A DNA stretch of 35,914 bases from positions 1 to 35,914 of IMG/VR virus record IMGVR_UViG_3300025131_007717; one strand, written 5' to 3'. This DNA is from a virus. Below, in pieces: positions 23,167 through 30,708 of the stretch. The translations under genes were made by a program, and so were the position numbers. How positions within the stretch are numbered: position 1 is the first letter of the stretch; each line of letters opens with the position of its first letter. The notes under the pieces were generated by a model, which was not told the DNA's origin, searched no databases, and saw nothing but the letters and a program-made list of their open reading frames with translations.

Positions 23167-25026
23167 TCAGGTAATTTCACAAGCTCCTCCTGCACATGCT
23201 AGTTCACCAGATAGATTTGTATTATCACCTTCTTCTATAACATTTGATAAATTAACTTCTTTTAAAGTTTTTTCCATTTCTTTATACTTTGCTTTAGTTA
23301 TATCTTCAAATGGAGCTTGAGTATATGTACCACCGTCATAAGGTAATACTGAAAGTCCATTATATGAATTTCTATTTTCCCACATCCATTCTCCTGCTAG
23401 TTCCCAATCTTTATCTTTTAAGGATATAGTTGCAGATACATTATGTGTATTCGAACCTTTTCTATGACCTGATTTTACCCATTCAGTAGCTACTTTCCTA
23501 ACTCTATCTAATAATGCGAATGGAGATTCAGTTCTTAATATCGAACCACTTGGTGCTTTTTGAGGAACTTGAATAACTGCAGTGTCGTGAGGTCTAAAAT
23601 ATTCATCTTCAACTAACTCTGGGTGATACTTGGATAAGTGTCGATATATTGATTCGTTTTTCCCAACTCTCAATCTTCTAATATAAAAATCATTATGCCA
23701 TGCATGAATACCAGATGAAGTTCCTAATGTTAATGATGTTGTTCCTGCAGGCTTTACTGTAGTACATCTTGCTGCTTTATTAATACCAATAATTTTTGCT
23801 ACTCTTGAATTTTCTCTTTTTACAACATCTGCTGCTTTTTTTAAATCATAACCTAATACAGCACCAGAACCAATACCAGTCATAGAAACACCAACTAATG
23901 CTTCTTTCTCAGTAGTTTCTCTCCAAACGTCTCTTAGATAATGGAATGAAGTATATCCTGCTTGGAGTGTTCCTATAAATGCTGCAGCTTTTACTCTTGC
24001 ATTTAAGTCTTCTTGTGATTCGATATTTGAAACATTTACTTCACAAAGATTACAAAACTGAAAAGGTCTTAAGGCAATTTCGCAACATGGGTTAGTTCCC
24101 CAATCTTTGTCGTTGTTAAGATAAATTCCTGGTTCTCCATTTCCAGATAATTCAATACGTTTCCATAAATCCATGAAGAATTCTTTTTTAATCTTATGTC
24201 TCATTAAACATGCTGAATTATTTGCTCTGCCTCTCTGTGGGTTTAATTCCCACCAGTTTCCAACTTTACATGAAATCATTTCACCATCATCAGCACTAAA
24301 TAAAGAAATAAGTGCAGCTCTTCTAATACCACCAGCTAATACTGCATCAGCAATATGGCAAATCATATCATGAGCTTCTAAAGTTGTTAGACTGTCTCCA
24401 GTTTCTTTAGATTCTAAAATACCAGTTAGTTTTACAATACATTCTTTTAGTGGTTGTGGTCCAGGAGCTTTACCACCAGAAGTTATCAATCTTGCACCCT
24501 TTGGTCTAATATCTGAAAAGTCAAAATCAATTCTTGAACCTCCTCCATTCATATAAGATTTCATAAGAACTTTTATTGCATCTGCCCAACCTTCAATTGA
24601 ATCTCCAATTAAAAATCTTCTTGCTCTTTTTGGATAGGGTTTACTTATTATTGGTAATTTTTCAACATGATGTTTTTGTACAGAATATCCAACCCCAGTG
24701 CCACCTAACAACAAAAACATAGTTTCACTAAAAGCATCAATATGGTCTATTGGTAAATAAGCACAGTTGTAAACTCTGTTTGGAGATATTTCAATTGGTT
24801 TGCCAGCAAATTGCATTGACCTCATTGATGGAAGTACTTTTTTGTCATAAACATACCAATATGCATTTGCAATCTGTCCTACTAATTCTGGATATTTTTT
24901 AAGATGCATTTTTCTATTTCTATCAACTAACTCTGTCCAGGTTTCACGTCTATTTTTTTCTGGGATGTACTTTGCATACTTCATGTATACTGTTATTTCT
25001 GATAAAATCTGACTTGATACTTCCAT
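23167..25026 (-). CDS. nrdJ: Class II (adenosylcobalamin-dependent) ribonucleotide reductase
   Basis: A 619-residue enzyme of the monomeric class II type. The N-terminal redox Cys is Cys88 (YNCAYLP), the thiyl radical site is NPCCEIAL with Cys314 and Glu316, its redox partner is probably Cys325 or Cys328 (FQFCNLCEVN), and the C-terminal shuttle pair is Cys611/Cys616 (CAGGAC). GGTGVGYSVQ (108-117) is also conserved. It reduces ribonucleotides to deoxyribonucleotides aerobically or anaerobically using vitamin B12. It is shorter than the 739-residue Lactobacillus enzyme. AAAGGGAAAGG precedes the ATG. No B12 riboswitch was recognised; two overlapping hairpins lie in the leader. Confidence 0.94.
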   Translation of the reverse strand: MEVSSQILSEITVYMKYAKYIPEKNRRETWTELVDRNRKMHLKKYPELVGQIANAYWYVYDKKVLPSMRSMQFAGKPIEISPNRVYNCAYLPIDHIDAFSETMFLLLGGTGVGYSVQKHHVEKLPIISKPYPKRARRFLIGDSIEGWADAIKVLMKSYMNGGGSRIDFDFSDIRPKGARLITSGGKAPGPQPLKECIVKLTGILESKETGDSLTTLEAHDMICHIADAVLAGGIRRAALISLFSADDGEMISCKVGNWWELNPQRGRANNSACLMRHKIKKEFFMDLWKRIELSGNGEPGIYLNNDKDWGTNPCCEIALRPFQFCNLCEVNVSNIESQEDLNARVKAAAFIGTLQAGYTSFHYLRDVWRETTEKEALVGVSMTGIGSGAVLGYDLKKAADVVKRENSRVAKIIGINKAARCTTVKPAGTTSLTLGTSSGIHAWHNDFYIRRLRVGKNESIYRHLSKYHPELVEDEYFRPHDTAVIQVPQKAPSGSILRTESPFALLDRVRKVATEWVKSGHRKGSNTHNVSATISLKDKDWELAGEWMWENRNSYNGLSVLPYDGGTYTQAPFEDITKAKYKEMEKTLKEVNLSNVIEEGDNTNLSGELACAGGACEIT

Positions 25027-25054
25027 GATCCTTTCCCTTTATTCTTAATTATAG

Positions 25055-25083
25055 ATAAAAACAACCGGCATTGGTTGTGCCGG
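25055..25083 (-). terminator. Intrinsic terminator or attenuator before nrdJ, two alternative hairpins
   Basis: On the minus strand CCGGCA and TGCCGG form a 6-bp stem with a 7-nt loop (25065-25083). ACAACC and GGTTGT form another 6-bp stem with a 6-nt loop (25061-25078). The two share bases and exclude each other, and both are followed by a T-rich run (TTTTTAT). It either ends transcripts of the helicase gene or, since the GATATTTAT element lies upstream, attenuates nrdJ. Confidence 0.7.
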
Positions 25084-25091
25084 ATTCTATA

Positions 25092-25100
25092 ATAAATATC
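25092..25100 (-). promoter_or_regulatory. GATATTTAT element upstream of nrdJ
   Basis: Minus-strand GATATTTATTATAG in the 97-nt gap after the helicase gene, 65 nt before the nrdJ start and just upstream of the hairpins at 25055-25083. If it is a promoter, those hairpins lie in the 5' leader of nrdJ. Confidence 0.4.
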
Positions 25101-25123
25101 GATATATAATTATATAACAACTA

Positions 25124-26467
25124 CTATCCATTTAATTCTTTGAACTTATTACCAAGCATTTTCCTTAAGTATTCAGAATTATTATTTATATCCTCCTGTG
25201 CTGCTTGTCCTTGAACAGTGGCTCCATCGTAAATATCTATTTGACCATTTGAAGCATTCATCTTACTTGGTAATGTAATTCCGTCAGGTCCAAATCTATT
25301 TTTAATAATATGCCATCTTCCAGTTCCAGCTGCTTTATCTTCTATTTTACGAGATAAAGATATAACAAAGTCTGCTGTCATAATCTTGGAATATGATTCT
25401 GCAATCTTGTCAGCTTGTATTACGTCTTCTTGCAATGCAGACCTATTTGCTTGAGATGCGGTCCATACTGGTACTTCATATTCACCAGCTAAACCTCTTA
25501 AGTCTTCATAGATATTACCAAGTTCATGCCTAACCTCTCTACCATTTCCTCTTAATAAATCTGCATAATCTACTATTATCAAATCGGGCATCCTACCTTG
25601 TATCTTGCATTTTTCTATATGTGAACCTATAGATAAAACTGTTGCCCCTTTTGTTGGATAATATTTTATAATCAATTCTCCAGATATATTCTTTACCCGT
25701 TTCTTTACATCATCCAAGTTATACTTTAATTCTTGAGCTGGTATCCCTGTAAAAATTGCATCATATCTTAGCCCAACATACGCTTGATTTAATTCCAATG
25801 TATAATGCAATACAGTTTTACCAGCTTTTACAGCATTCGCTCCAATGTTTGCTAATGCCCAAGATTTACCTATACCGGCGGGTGCCACCATTACTCCAAG
25901 CTCTCCACTACCTAACCCCCCATCGGACAAATCATCAATTACTTCCCAACCGGTTGTAATTGTGTTACGAACACTTGACTTATACCTATCATCGATTTCG
26001 GTATTATATTCGTGGCCGATATTTCTGTCGCCTCCTGCCTTCATTGCTTCGTCTATTTTAACCTTTATGGCATCAAACTCACCGCTCTCTAGCAGGTTAA
26101 CGGATTCAACGATGGCACCCTTTAATTTTTGATTTTTACAAAACTTAATAGATTCTTCTTTGATAAAGTCTAAATCAGATGAACCAGCACTTCTCATTGC
26201 ATCTTTTAGCGAAGATACAACTGAAGTTTCCAATACATCGTCTGTTAGCTCTTTTATCTTTACTTTCATCACCTCCATTGTTGGTGGAGATTTAAATTCT
26301 ACTACATGGCTTTTTATACATTTAACAATAAAAGAAGTTGCTTCAGATTCAAAATATCTATAGTCTAATATATCAGATATCTGTTGTAGGAAATTCTTAT
26401 CTGTTAATAATGCTGCTATTAACTTAACTTGGAAGTTGTAACCAAAATCTGAAAGTTTATTTATCAT
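25124..26467 (-). CDS. DnaB/T4 gp41-like replicative DNA helicase
   Basis: A 447-residue SF4 helicase. The N-terminal domain (1-150) is helical. TTGWEVIDDLSDGGLGSGELGV (171-192) leads into Walker A APAGIGKS (195-202). Walker B is PDLIIVDYADLL (294-305, Asp300), and VWTASQANRSAL (334-345) is the H4/sensor motif. A DNA-contacting segment follows near 365-395. It unwinds DNA ahead of the polymerase as a hexamer. No primase is visible in the window. The start overlaps the exonuclease stop by 11 nt with AAAGG upstream, so the two are co-translated. Confidence 0.93.
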   Translation of the reverse strand: MINKLSDFGYNFQVKLIAALLTDKNFLQQISDILDYRYFESEATSFIVKCIKSHVVEFKSPPTMEVMKVKIKELTDDVLETSVVSSLKDAMRSAGSSDLDFIKEESIKFCKNQKLKGAIVESVNLLESGEFDAIKVKIDEAMKAGGDRNIGHEYNTEIDDRYKSSVRNTITTGWEVIDDLSDGGLGSGELGVMVAPAGIGKSWALANIGANAVKAGKTVLHYTLELNQAYVGLRYDAIFTGIPAQELKYNLDDVKKRVKNISGELIIKYYPTKGATVLSIGSHIEKCKIQGRMPDLIIVDYADLLRGNGREVRHELGNIYEDLRGLAGEYEVPVWTASQANRSALQEDVIQADKIAESYSKIMTADFVISLSRKIEDKAAGTGRWHIIKNRFGPDGITLPSKMNASNGQIDIYDGATVQGQAAQEDINNNSEYLRKMLGNKFKELNG

Positions 26468-27497
26468 ATTTAGCCTTTGTGTCTAAAGATAAGAATACAT
26501 CTCTTATCCAAAATTCTATATTTTTTACTATTTGCATTCTATCTTCTAAAAGCATTTTCATAAAGTCGTATTTTACAAACGATGGTATTGGAGCTTTTAC
26601 TATATTTTGCAATCTTTCTTTTGCTGAACCAGAGATATCTGCTTCATGTAATTGCATTAGCTTATAATTTAGATAGAGCTTTTCTTCATTATCTTTTATT
26701 AAATCCAATTGCCTAGAAGGAATTGAATTGGTTTTTGCATATTCTATAATATCCTCTAATGTTAATACATCAGTGCCGAATAGTATTGGTAAATATTTTA
26801 TAAGTGATTTATGACCCAAGCCTCGTATACCTGGTACATTGTCACCTTTGTCTCCTAATAAACATTTATATAAAATATAATTTTCGGGTCTTAACTCAAA
26901 TTCATCTTTAACATCATTTTGGAAATAATATTTCTTTTTGGTTGGTGACCAAACTGTAATTCTTTTATCTACTAATTGTATGAAATCTTTATCAGAAGAC
27001 ATTATAAAACATTTACTATTTGAAAGTAATTGTTTACAAATATAAGCTATAGAATCATCAGCTTCTATCTTATCTATAGTTGCTAATGTTATTGGGCAGT
27101 TACTTAAATAATTCAATAGTCTTTGCATTTGATTTTTCATTGCAAGTCTATTATCTTCTGCTGAATCTTGTTGATGTGCAGCCCTTAGTAATTTCCTATT
27201 AACTTTGCGATTTTGCTTATATTCTGGAAGTAGTTTTCTTCTACGTTGGCTTCCCCCAGCTCCATCAAAACAAATTATAACCCTAGTTGGTTTTATATTT
27301 TTAATTGCATAACCAATAGAAAGTAGAAAACCCTTTATACCTCCAACATGAATTCCATCATCATTAGTAGATGGATTCATAACAAATGCTCTGATAAACG
27401 TATTCAGCCCATCTATTAAGAGGACTCTATCGTTTAATCCTAATTTGGTATCGTCTTCTTTTAATGTGCTTAGTATATCGCTATAATACTTTTTCAT
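26457..27497 (-). CDS. 5'-3' exonuclease of the FEN/T4 RNase H family
   Basis: A 346-residue nuclease with the metal-binding acidic residues of the family: LLIDG (Asp29), ICFDGAGGSQRRRKLLPEYK (Asp78 and the basic loop), KIEADDS (Glu145, Asp147, Asp148), SSDKDF (Asp169, Asp171) and LGDKGDNVPGIRGLG (Asp216, Asp219, helix-hairpin-helix start). Such enzymes remove RNA primers and 5' flaps during lagging-strand synthesis. No polymerase domain is attached. It starts after a 161-nt gap containing two hairpins; no clear ribosome site precedes the ATG. Confidence 0.94.
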   Translation of the reverse strand: MKKYYSDILSTLKEDDTKLGLNDRVLLIDGLNTFIRAFVMNPSTNDDGIHVGGIKGFLLSIGYAIKNIKPTRVIICFDGAGGSQRRRKLLPEYKQNRKVNRKLLRAAHQQDSAEDNRLAMKNQMQRLLNYLSNCPITLATIDKIEADDSIAYICKQLLSNSKCFIMSSDKDFIQLVDKRITVWSPTKKKYYFQNDVKDEFELRPENYILYKCLLGDKGDNVPGIRGLGHKSLIKYLPILFGTDVLTLEDIIEYAKTNSIPSRQLDLIKDNEEKLYLNYKLMQLHEADISGSAKERLQNIVKAPIPSFVKYDFMKMLLEDRMQIVKNIEFWIRDVFLSLDTKAKYDK

Positions 27498-27532
27498 ATA
27501 GGTTTTTATTTTTTATTATGTGAGAACAATAA

Positions 27533-27579
27533 ATAGATAGGGGTTGCTTTAGCTGTCTATATCAGGACCCCCTATCTAT
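27533..27579 (-). terminator. Perfect 11-bp inverted repeat, possible terminator
   Basis: ATAGATAGGGG at 27533-27543 pairs exactly with CCCCTATCTAT at 27569-27579, leaving a 25-nt loop. On the minus strand the stem is followed by TTATTGTTCTC, a weak T-rich run, so termination is uncertain. A protein-binding site or regulatory hairpin in the exonuclease leader is equally possible. Confidence 0.5.
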
Positions 27580-27593
27580 ATATTGAAATTTCC

Positions 27594-27629
27594 TTGGAAG
27601 AAAAAATTTTGTTCGCAATTTTTTTCCAA
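27594..27629 (-). other. Second stem-loop downstream of recA, with a 4-nt cap
   Basis: TTGGAAG and the following A-run pair with a T-run and CCAA (27594-27629), with a short inner TTG/CAA stem closing a TTCG (plus) or CGAA (minus) tetraloop and a small bulge. It lies 30 nt after the recA stop on the minus strand. It may stabilise the 3' end of the recA message or act together with the next hairpin. Confidence 0.45.
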
Positions 27630-27658
27630 AGTGAGATTTTCCCTCTAAACCCTTGGCA

Positions 27659-28807
27659 TTAGCCTATCGGGACATCATCGTTACCAATCTCTACGTCGTC
27701 TATACCTATATCTCCTGTTTGATAAGACATAACCAATGCATTACATATCGATTGATAAACTCTTTCCTTACGTTCCGGATTATTTAAGATTTTACTTTCG
27801 AATTCCTTAGACATAAATTTAATCTCTTCTCCAGTTTTGGAATCTGTGTATGTATACCAAGATCCTCCTTGTTGTACAAGATCATAATCTTTCATAACTT
27901 GTAGCCATGAACCATAATCATCAATACCTCTATCGAAATATATTTGAAATTCTGCAATTCTTAATGGAGGTCCCATCCTATTCTTAACTACTTGAGCCTT
28001 TAGTTTAATACCAATTACTTGTTCTTTTCCATCAACTTTAGCTTTTATCTGCCCTGCTGCTTTTAATCTTAATCTACAAGAAGCATGGAATCCTAGAGCT
28101 TTTCCACCAGATGTTGTATAGGGATCCCCGAAGGAAACGCCCAATCTTACTCTTAGTTGATTTGTAAATACTAAGCAAATTCTTTGGCGTCCTATTAATT
28201 GTGTCATCTTCCTCATTGCTTTTGAAATTATAATAGCTTTGCTTGTAGCCCAACCATCTTTTTCAAAATCTGCTTCTTGCTCTACTTTTGTTGTTGCTCC
28301 TGCTACTGAATCAACTATAATTGTAACTAGCCGATTGTTATCTGACTCTCTAATTTTTAGAATAATATTTTCAATAACTTCAAAAATATCTTCAATAGCT
28401 TCTAGCTGTATGTATAACATACTTTTTATATCTATACCTATAGCTCTTGCGAATTCTTCATTCATAGCGTTTTCAGTATCTATATAAACTGCTAATCCCT
28501 TTTGCTTCTGAGTATTAGCTAATAAGTGAGCACCAATTAAAGATTTACCAGAGGCTTCTAAACCGGTTAATTCGGTTATCCTCCCAACTGGTATACCACC
28601 ATTAGGTCTATTTGAAATTGCTAAATCTAACAAAGATGAACCGGTGGATACCCATTCAGTTAAATCTGTTGGTGTATCCTCCGCTCCATCTAAGAAATAT
28701 GCAACCTTCATTGATTTAAATTTCTTATTAAGTGAGTCTGCAATAACTCCGGCTAGTTCGTCTCGTTCTGCAATACTTTGCTTTTGCTTTTTATTCTTTC
28801 TAGCCAT
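27659..28807 (-). CDS. recA: RecA/UvsX-family recombinase
   Basis: A 382-residue strand-exchange protein. GRITELTGLEASGKSLIGA (75-93) contains Walker A GLEASGKS, a run ending IIVDSVAGATTK (about 165-176) is Walker B, and TNQLRVRLG with the downstream SGGKALGFHASCRLRL form the conserved L2-region signature. The motif order and TNQ-R...GGKAL are close to bacterial RecA; length resembles UvsX. The C-terminus is acidic (DDVEIGNDDVPIG), typical of RecA regulation. It promotes homologous pairing and recombination-dependent replication. AGGAG lies 7 nt before the start, 9 nt after the SSB gene. Confidence 0.94.
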   Translation of the reverse strand: MARKNKKQKQSIAERDELAGVIADSLNKKFKSMKVAYFLDGAEDTPTDLTEWVSTGSSLLDLAISNRPNGGIPVGRITELTGLEASGKSLIGAHLLANTQKQKGLAVYIDTENAMNEEFARAIGIDIKSMLYIQLEAIEDIFEVIENIILKIRESDNNRLVTIIVDSVAGATTKVEQEADFEKDGWATSKAIIISKAMRKMTQLIGRQRICLVFTNQLRVRLGVSFGDPYTTSGGKALGFHASCRLRLKAAGQIKAKVDGKEQVIGIKLKAQVVKNRMGPPLRIAEFQIYFDRGIDDYGSWLQVMKDYDLVQQGGSWYTYTDSKTGEEIKFMSKEFESKILNNPERKERVYQSICNALVMSYQTGDIGIDDVEIGNDDVPIG

Positions 28808-28816
28808 AATTATCTC

Positions 28817-29569
28817 CTAATTATTGAATAGATCGTCAAAAGCAGTATCTATATCATCAGTTTTCTTAACGCCTGCTACAGCAGGAGTTGCTTTTACTGG
28901 TTCAGTATCTTCACCTTCACTTGGATTTAACCATTCTTCCAATGCTGCTTTCAAATCTTCATAGGAAACTTTCTTGAAAATATTCATCAAGTCTTCTTGA
29001 CCATTCATAATATTTTCTGCTACTGCTTTATCTTCTGTTGCAGGTGATTGGTTAGGTTTAACCATAATTGCAGTTTTAGGGAAACGTTCTTGCCCTTCTG
29101 CTGGCGTGAATGTTACTGTAATATCTCTACCAGATTTTAAATCCGTAATATCACCGTAATCTGGGTCTGCTATAAATGTTAATAGTTCTTGATAAACTGT
29201 TTTACCAAATCCCCATAATTTAACACCTTCAGATTCTTGGCCTCTTACTAATACAGGAACGTAAGTTCTCATTTTAGGAGTAAGTCCCTTTGCCAGTTGC
29301 CAGTCATCTCTGTTACCAGTTTGCTTTAGTTTGTCAGCAAATTCTGATACTGGGTCTGCTTCACCAAAAGTAGTTGGTGATAGATAATTCCTTTTACCTA
29401 AACCATAGTGAAAGAATAATTCCTGAAATGGGTTATCTTTGTCGTACTGATAAGGTACTATTCTTACTTGGTTTTTACCTGGTTCAGGTTTCCATAAATT
29501 CGACGTTCTAGTCGTCGATGTTTGTAATCCTTGTAATTTCTTACGGATTGCTTCTAAATCAATTGCCAT
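28817..29569 (-). CDS. Single-stranded DNA-binding protein (T4 gp32-like)
   Basis: A 250-residue protein with the gp32-like order: an N-terminal helix (IDLEAIRKKLQGLQ), a beta-barrel core containing LWKPEPGKNQVRIVPYQYDKDNPFQELFFHY (25-55), and a very acidic C-terminal tail (EGEDTEPV... DDIDTAFDDLFNN) that normally contacts polymerase, helicase and recombinase. No zinc-binding Cys/His cluster as in T4 gp32 is visible. It coats single-stranded DNA during replication. The start follows AAAGGAG, 16 nt after the Hc1-like gene, and recA follows 9 nt later. Confidence 0.9.
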   Translation of the reverse strand: MAIDLEAIRKKLQGLQTSTTRTSNLWKPEPGKNQVRIVPYQYDKDNPFQELFFHYGLGKRNYLSPTTFGEADPVSEFADKLKQTGNRDDWQLAKGLTPKMRTYVPVLVRGQESEGVKLWGFGKTVYQELLTFIADPDYGDITDLKSGRDITVTFTPAEGQERFPKTAIMVKPNQSPATEDKAVAENIMNGQEDLMNIFKKVSYEDLKAALEEWLNPSEGEDTEPVKATPAVAGVKKTDDIDTAFDDLFNN

Positions 29570-29585
29570 AATTAATTCTCCTTTT

Positions 29586-29759
29586 TTATTTGTTATTTTT
29601 AATTTCTTGCACGTCTTTTCTTAGGTCTTGTGCTTGACCCTTTAATAGTTGCATTGCTTTTCTAATTCTTGTACCAGCAGATTTATTACCATTGTTGAAC
29701 TTTTCAACATCTGATGATATACTAGTTAAAGTCTCTTGCAAGTTTTCGATTGTAATCAT
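29586..29759 (-). CDS. Hc1/histone H1-like small protein
   Basis: A 57-residue reading frame short enough to be missed by length cut-offs: ATG at 29759 with AGGGAGAA 8 nt upstream, stop at 29586-29588. The core GNKSAGTRIRKAMQLLKGQA (24-43) and DLRKDVQEIK (45-54) match the small Hc1/histone H1-like proteins found in Bacteroidota (pattern GNKAAGTR.RK.MQ.LK..AQ..R.E). These are DNA-associated or chromatin-like proteins. It is the first gene after promoter copy 4 and heads the SSB-recA transcript, so it may help package or protect replicating DNA. Confidence 0.82.
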   Translation of the reverse strand: MITIENLQETLTSISSDVEKFNNGNKSAGTRIRKAMQLLKGQAQDLRKDVQEIKNNK

Positions 29760-29788
29760 GTCTAATTCTCCCTTTTTAATTGTTAATA

Positions 29789-29820
29789 CTAATATAATAA
29801 AAAATTACGACCTATCCAAA
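29789..29820 (-). promoter_or_regulatory. Shared phage promoter (GATAGGTC-N12-TATATTAG), copy 4
   Basis: Minus strand TTTGGATAGGTC, 12 nt, then TATATTAG. The upstream box starts right after the TAA of the membrane-protein gene, and the Hc1-like start codon is 29 nt downstream. It has a G in place of A inside the box. It would drive Hc1, SSB and recA. Confidence 0.82.
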
Positions 29821-30165
29821 TTATTTCCAGAAAATTTGTACCATTACTAACGTTGTTGCAAGAGTAAGACAAACTGCGGTTTTAGCAGTAATACCTTCAC
29901 TCATATGTATATACGTTAGTATGGCAAAAATAATTGCTCCAATACCAAAACCAAGCAAACGCCCTGGCCATAATTGGCCATCAAAATGTTCAACAATATA
30001 CTTGGTTCCCATAATAAATGAATATGAAATTGGGATTCCAAGTGTTGCTGCTAAGATTAGTGGGTGTTCTTTAGCCCATTTAGAAATAAATTGGCCATTG
30101 GTTTGATACCATATAACAATTTGCCCGAAAGCAAAACATAACATTCCTAATAGTAATTTGTTCAT
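29821..30165 (-). CDS. Small four-helix membrane protein
   Basis: A 114-residue protein with four predicted membrane helices (about 2-19, 34-54, 66-86, 92-112). The hydrophilic loops hold WYQTNGQFISKWAKEHP and KYIVEHFDGQLWPGR. No holin hallmark such as a dual-start motif is present, though a lysis role cannot be excluded. It has its own promoter (copy 5), 25 nt upstream, and ends where promoter copy 4 begins, so it is expressed as a single gene together with the replication genes. Family name unknown. Confidence 0.82.
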   Translation of the reverse strand: MNKLLLGMLCFAFGQIVIWYQTNGQFISKWAKEHPLILAATLGIPISYSFIMGTKYIVEHFDGQLWPGRLLGFGIGAIIFAILTYIHMSEGITAKTAVCLTLATTLVMVQIFWK

Positions 30166-30190
30166 TTTTGTACTTTTTATTTATTATTTA

Positions 30191-30222
30191 CTAATATAAG
30201 AATTTTTTTTGACTTATCCAAA
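30191..30222 (-). promoter_or_regulatory. Shared phage promoter (GATAAGTC-N12-TATATTAG), copy 5
   Basis: Minus strand TTTGGATAAGTC, 12 nt (eight A then TTCT), then TATATTAG, 25 nt before the start of the membrane protein and in an 81-nt gap. With copy 1 it is the best match to the consensus. Confidence 0.84.
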
Positions 30223-30246
30223 GAAATTCGGGAAAACTTTATCTTT

Positions 30247-30651
30247 TTATGCTTTTGTGAAATATCTTAAAACTGCATCGTCTGGGTAAATTTCATAGTC
30301 ATCATATCCTTGACCTTCCCAAGATTTACCAGTCCATTTGAATTTTTGATTATTTTTCAAAGTACCACCTGCTGATTTCCAATCTTTACCTTTATTCCAT
30401 AAACCCATCATTTTTGCAGGTGCAAAATTAGTTTCAGACTTTTTATATTTGAATGGTGGTTTAACTGAAATTCCTACTTCATCATCATCACCATCCCAAA
30501 AGAATATTGGTTGCTTTGGTGTAATTTCATCAGACTTGAAGTATTTATTATCTGCATTTGGACCTTCAGTTACTAGATCCATTGAGTTGTTTTCATTGAT
30601 AACAAACTTTTTATTTTGTTTGTTCCATTCTCTAATATCGAATTTTGTCAT
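30247..30651 (-). CDS. Unknown Lys/Trp-rich protein
   Basis: A 134-residue soluble protein opening MTKFDIREWNKQNKKFVI. The middle has DGDDDEVGISVKPPFKYKK, and the C-terminal half repeats Trp-containing segments (MMGLWNKGKDWKSAGG, then FKWTGKSWEGQGYDDY), suggesting a small beta-domain. It has no catalytic motif. AAGGAGAA precedes the start. It lies between the virion-type genes and promoter copy 5 and may be a virion or morphogenesis protein; I do not recognise it. Confidence 0.7.
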   Translation of the reverse strand: MTKFDIREWNKQNKKFVINENNSMDLVTEGPNADNKYFKSDEITPKQPIFFWDGDDDEVGISVKPPFKYKKSETNFAPAKMMGLWNKGKDWKSAGGTLKNNQKFKWTGKSWEGQGYDDYEIYPDDAVLRYFTKA

Positions 30652-30699
30652 TTTTATGTTCTCCTTTTTTTATAAAATGCGTCTTCATTCTATTATAAT

Positions 30700-30708
30700 A
30701 TAAATATC
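30700..30708 (-). promoter_or_regulatory. GATATTTAT element upstream of the 134-residue gene
   Basis: Minus-strand GATATTTATATTATA, 48 nt before the start at 30651. Its GA comes from the TGA stop codon of the preceding gene. It shares the nonamer with elements at 806, 18347, 25092 and 33177. Confidence 0.4.

Larger units (their letters stand above)
27498..27658. other. Longest gene-free gap (161 nt), holding two hairpins
   Basis: The gap between the recA and exonuclease genes contains two stem-loops, listed separately, and a 3' part rich in T on the minus strand. No reading frame with a ribosome site and no copy of either promoter class was found. It is the largest gap in a very compact region. 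Confidence 0.7.

Noticed and set aside
23677-23685. CTAATATA inside nrdJ as a seventh promoter copy
   Set aside because: It lies in coding sequence and has no GACTTATC box at the required distance.
25027-25123. B12 riboswitch upstream of nrdJ
   Set aside because: The 97-nt gap is too short for a cobalamin riboswitch and I find no B12-box; only the small hairpins are present.
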